A DNA stretch of 64,000 nt, from assembly GCA_049670505.1 (NCBI GenBank), contig JBATTK010000050.1, forward strand, positions 56,386-120,385, in the 5' to 3' direction. Source of the DNA: JBATTK01 sp049670505. GTDB lineage: Bacteria; Bacteroidota; Bacteroidia; Flavobacteriales; Flavobacteriaceae. The notes beneath the pieces are model-generated. The model was not told where the DNA came from and made no database searches. It worked only from the letters and a program-made list of their open reading frames with translations. The translations under genes and the position numbers were made by a program. Numbering within the stretch: position 1 is the stretch's first letter; each line of letters starts with the position of its first letter. Positions 61,474 through 64,000 of this stretch are shown here, piece by piece.

Positions 61474-61620
61474 ATGCAGCTCCTCCGTCTCTTGGCAAAG
61501 CCAAGATCCACCTTCTCTTGACTAAGGGAAGGAGCTAAAATTCATGTTCCCGACGGAATTTTTGGTGAGATGAGTTATATACAAATCAACTTATTCCAAC
61601 CGAGCACCTTAAACTTTGAA
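61474..61620 (+). repeat. Two-hairpin intergenic repeat, copy D
   Basis: It has hairpin 1 TCTTGGC-AAA-GCCAAGA, hairpin 2 (CCTTCTCTTG/TAAGGGAAGG, one mismatch), then AGCTAAAATTCATGTTCCC and the TTAAACTTTGAA tail. AGCTCCT at its left end can also pair with AGGAGCT, enclosing hairpin 1. Confidence 0.85.
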
Positions 61621-61652
61621 TTAGATACCTAGAAACTGAAAACTATCTTTCT

Positions 61653-61687
61653 AGAGACCCGAAGACAAAGGAAAAAAGATAAAAGAC
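61653..61687 (+). repeat. AAAGACCAAAGACAAAGG module, copy 3
   Basis: GAGACCCGAAGACAAAGG followed by AAAAAAGATAAAAGACC nearly repeats the module at 46229-46263; the preceding GAAAACTATCTTTCTA is shared too. Confidence 0.7.
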
Positions 61688-61692
61688 CAAAA

Positions 61693-61720
61693 CCTTGAGC
61701 TTACAACCTTGAACCTTGAA
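61693..61720. repeat. Heptad array CCTTGAA
   Basis: CCTTGAG, CTTACAA, CCTTGAA and CCTTGAA lie head to tail, directly after the 35-nt module. The seven-base period matches the other arrays in the window although the unit sequence differs. Confidence 0.7.
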
Positions 61721-61911
61721 CTATATGACCGCTTACTTTTTTAATCATTGAATAGACCCATTTTTCATTTTCCGTTTTCAACTTAAAATAGTACCTTCAA
61801 GCCATACGCTAGCGCGTACTTTATCATTTAAAAATACCAAACCGTTCCTCCCCCTTGTTTTTTCCTTTTGCAGGATTTTACATACCGAACAAAAAACGTA
61901 TCGAACCATAA

Positions 61912-62292
61912 ATGCAAAGAAGAGATTTCATTATCATATCTACCGGAGCGGCCCTTGCGCTTGGAGCTACGTATTGGTACCTCGCCTATGATTCCCATAC
62001 CAAATCCTATTCGTCTATGGCACCGGAATCCCTATCACATATCTGGGATGAGACCACCATTCGTAACATGGGCACGGCTTACCGAAGTGAAGTCCCAAAG
62101 GAAGATAACGAACAGTTGCTGATACAGCTTTTAAATAAGGATCACGGGGGTGGCTACCAGTCCATTGCGGCCTTAAGGGAGAAAATTAAAAACGATTTTG
62201 AAACGGAGAATACCATTATAATCGACGGGTGGATCCTCAGCGTGACCGAAGCCCGTCAATGTGCACTTTTCTCTATAATCCCATCTAAGTAG
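61912..62292 (+). CDS. Small subunit-like protein of the GMC oxidoreductase pair
   Basis: A 126-residue protein that opens MQRRDFIIISTGAALALGA, a Tat-like signal (Arg-Arg-Asp-Phe-Ile) with a hydrophobic core. The mature part (HIWDETTIRNMGTAYRSEVP through DGWILSVTEARQCAL) resembles the gluconate 2-dehydrogenase subunit 3-type small proteins that precede GMC oxidoreductases. Such subunits help export or assemble the folded FAD enzyme. The GMC gene starts 6 nt after its stop codon. Subunit role is inferred from position and size. Confidence 0.7.
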   Translation: MQRRDFIIISTGAALALGATYWYLAYDSHTKSYSSMAPESLSHIWDETTIRNMGTAYRSEVPKEDNEQLLIQLLNKDHGGGYQSIAALREKIKNDFETENTIIIDGWILSVTEARQCALFSIIPSK

Positions 62293-62298
62293 ATAGCT

Positions 62299-63834
62299 GT
62301 GCATATAGACGCAAGAACTTTGGAAAACAATTCGCTCATTCAGGGCGATATCTGTATTATAGGGGCGGGAACCGCTGGCATCAGCATAGCGTTGGATTGG
62401 ATCGACACTCCATATAAGGTTATCCTTTTAGAAGGTGGGGGTTTTGAATACGACAGTAGCATACAGGAACTGAACAAGGGAACATCTACAGGACAAAAAT
62501 ATTTTCCGTTACAGTCTAGCCGACTACGTTATTTTGGAGGTACTACCGGACATTGGGCCGGTATGTGTTCCCCGCTGGATCCCATAGATTTTATGCAACG
62601 GGATTATGTGCCGAATAGCGGATGGCCCATTGATCGAAAAGATCTGGACCCTTTTTATGCAAGGGCGCAAAAAATCCTTAAACTGGGACCGTACAACTAT
62701 GATTTTGAGTATTGGCGCAAAGAACTACCCAACCTACACCCGTTTCCCATGGATGGGCATGTGGTCTGGAACAAGATGTGGCAATATAGTAGGGCGCGCT
62801 TTGGACCTTTGTACAAGGATACCATAGTGCATGCCAAAAATATTCAGCTATATACCTACGCCAATGCAGTGAATATAAGAGCCAATGAAAATGTATCCTC
62901 CGCAACCGAAGTAGTCGTTAAAAACCATGAAGGTAAAACCCATATCGTCAGGGCCAAACATTTTATTATGGCCTGCGGTACCTTACAGAATAGCCGACTC
63001 CTATTGGCCTCCAATACTCAGGCGAAGCAAGGGCTTGGCAATGATCAGGATTTGGTAGGGCGCTATTTTATGGAACATTTGGAAATTGCCTCCGCAGAGC
63101 TGTGGTTGCTAAAACCCTTTCCTACCGATCTCTATTCCTGGGATTATGGAAAAACCAAGGCGAGTGCGGAATTGGCCATTACGAAAGAAACACAGATCCA
63201 ACATAGGATCCTGAACGGTACCGCATCGCTAATGCCCTTGACCTTAGGCCGAAACCGAAAACCTAGAATAGAACCCTGGCAAGAAGAAGATCCCAGAAAA
63301 GCTGGGGAAAAAACCTTTAGTCATTGGGATGAAGCCGCGGAAAAGGCGGAAAAAGAAAATAAAGGGGCCATTTCACGAGCCTTTCAACTGAATACCCGCA
63401 TTGAGCAAGCACCGAATCCGGATTCCCGACTTACCTTAGGCGATGAAAAAGATGAACTGGGAGTACCTAGGGCCAGTTTACATTGGCAGTTAACCAATCT
63501 GGACAAACGCAGTATCCGCAAAATCTACGAACTGATCGGGCATCAAATGGGTATTTCCGACATTGGCAGAATCCGCCTACTGGAATTTTTACAGGATAAA
63601 AATGATATGACCTGGCCTCCCGGTACCAATGGAGGTTGGCATCATATGGGTACTACTAGAATGAGCCATGATGCCAAAACGGGAGTAGTGAACGCCAATT
63701 GTAGGGTACATGGTATTTCCAATCTATTCGTGGCAGGCGCCGCTTGCTATAGCACCTCCGGAGCACCCAACCCCACACTGACCTTGGTAGCCCTATCCTT
63801 GCGTTTATCGGACCATGTAAAGGGACTGTTATGA
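62299..63834 (+). CDS. GMC family oxidoreductase
   Basis: A 511-residue glucose-methanol-choline (GMC) type flavoprotein that would oxidise an alcohol or sugar hydroxyl. The FAD motif GDICIIGAGTAGISIALDW is N-terminal; YFGGTTGHWAGMCSPLDPID is the second GMC region; the catalytic His lies in WHHMGTTRMSHD, and the C-terminal CRVHGISNLFVAGAACYSTSG and PNPTLTLVAL complete the FAD site. It has no signal peptide of its own, so export would depend on the Tat-like small subunit encoded just upstream. Start codon GTG at 62299. Confidence 0.92.
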   Translation: MHIDARTLENNSLIQGDICIIGAGTAGISIALDWIDTPYKVILLEGGGFEYDSSIQELNKGTSTGQKYFPLQSSRLRYFGGTTGHWAGMCSPLDPIDFMQRDYVPNSGWPIDRKDLDPFYARAQKILKLGPYNYDFEYWRKELPNLHPFPMDGHVVWNKMWQYSRARFGPLYKDTIVHAKNIQLYTYANAVNIRANENVSSATEVVVKNHEGKTHIVRAKHFIMACGTLQNSRLLLASNTQAKQGLGNDQDLVGRYFMEHLEIASAELWLLKPFPTDLYSWDYGKTKASAELAITKETQIQHRILNGTASLMPLTLGRNRKPRIEPWQEEDPRKAGEKTFSHWDEAAEKAEKENKGAISRAFQLNTRIEQAPNPDSRLTLGDEKDELGVPRASLHWQLTNLDKRSIRKIYELIGHQMGISDIGRIRLLEFLQDKNDMTWPPGTNGGWHHMGTTRMSHDAKTGVVNANCRVHGISNLFVAGAACYSTSGAPNPTLTLVALSLRLSDHVKGLL

Positions 63835-63910
63835 TTTTTCATAATCACACCTTGTTCAGTGCTTATTATTCGTCAAGAAAAATAGTATTTTAGTAGCAAA
63901 TACCTAAACA

Positions 63911-64000
63911 ATGACGATATACAGAACGCTGCTCACCCTCTTTTTTACCCTTACTTTTTCTACGATCATACTGGCACAAGATGCTCCCTTATGGCTAAGG
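63911..64000 (+). CDS. Exported protein, 5' end only (possibly tricorn-like peptidase)
   Basis: Only 30 codons are inside the window. They encode a clear signal peptide (TLLTLFFTLTFSTIILA) followed by QDAPLWLR. The sequence PLWLR after the signal is typical of tricorn-like S41 peptidases of Bacteroidetes (usually continuing RYPAISPDG), but with so little sequence this is only a suggestion. Confidence 0.5.
   Translation, partial: MTIYRTLLTLFFTLTFSTIILAQDAPLWLR

Larger units (their letters stand above)
61411..61911. other. Repeat-rich gap with copy D and a heptad array
   Basis: The 501-nt gap holds copy D (61474-61620), the purine-rich module (61653-61687) and a CCTTGAA heptad array (61693-61720). 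No gene is supported. The last 150 nt probably carry the promoter for the genes at 61912. Confidence 0.7.

Noticed and set aside
58273..61911. Repeats B-D as integron attC sites with gene cassettes
   Set aside because: The required inverse core sites (RYYYAAC and GTTRRRY) are not at the ends of the units, and no integron integrase is seen in the window. Only the cassette-like layout is kept as an observation.

Overview
The window looks like chromosomal DNA from a marine-type member of the Flavobacteriaceae (Bacteroidetes). The support is gene content and style: A+T-rich DNA, almost no Shine-Dalgarno sites, a Bacteroidetes-type promoter (TTG-N19-TAnnTTTG) in front of rpsA, many lipoproteins and NAQ/SAQ-type signal peptides, a hybrid two-component regulator of the HTCS class, head-GIN/DUF4097 surface-protein genes, and the SpoIIM-RDD-DUF4129-DUF4350-MoxR-DUF58 neighbourhood typical of this phylum. 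I find no rRNA, tRNA, CRISPR array, insertion sequence, prophage or recognisable defence or secondary-metabolite locus. About 60 protein genes are supported, the last cut by the window edge.

Layout. 0-3.4 kb: small accessory enzymes (NTF2-like protein, YdeI-like protein, alpha/beta hydrolase, P1 peptidase). 3.6-9.6 kb: core genes rpsA, cmk and lon plus a LysM protein. 9.8-12.8 kb: an ECF sigma factor, its likely membrane anti-sigma partner and two secreted beta-repeat proteins, probably one operon. 13.2-23.4 kb: a leftward run glgE-maltokinase-glgB-GH31 glucosidase, followed by an M48 lipoprotein protease and a UMF1-type transporter; the first three make branched alpha-glucan from maltose 1-phosphate. 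23.8-33.1 kb: a collagen-like lipoprotein, a 1324-residue hybrid sensor/regulator, two msrB genes, a DinB-like protein, lpd and a small membrane protein. 33.1-38.0 kb (leftward): PQQ-type sugar dehydrogenase, Dph6-like ATPase, aroQ and three predicted outer-membrane barrels. 38.2-46.0 kb: xerD, a GH13 glucosidase, an exported M20 amidohydrolase, a second sigma factor with a 4-TM partner, PlsC, a NUDIX hydrolase and a lipoprotein cyclophilin. 46.5-54.6 kb: TRIC and RDD genes divergent from the SpoIIM...MoxR-DUF58 operon. 54.6-64 kb: rightward single genes separated by repeat-rich gaps, ending in a GMC oxidoreductase pair and the start of an exported protein.

The most unusual material is not coding. 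Between 46 and 62 kb the gaps carry at least four insertions of a 110-150 nt element with two conserved hairpins, all in the same orientation, together with heptanucleotide tandem repeats of several different sequences and a roughly 35-nt module found in both orientations. Related heptad fragments and a second palindromic family occur near 13.0 and 32.6 kb. I regard this repeat system as the best candidate for something undescribed, but the sequence alone does not show whether it is a mobile element, an RNA or passive repeat DNA. Other points worth following are overlapping divergent start codons (CATG at 45295-45298), a GlgE pathway without a local trehalose synthase, and a 16-bp palindrome with an AACGTT centre before the GH31 gene.
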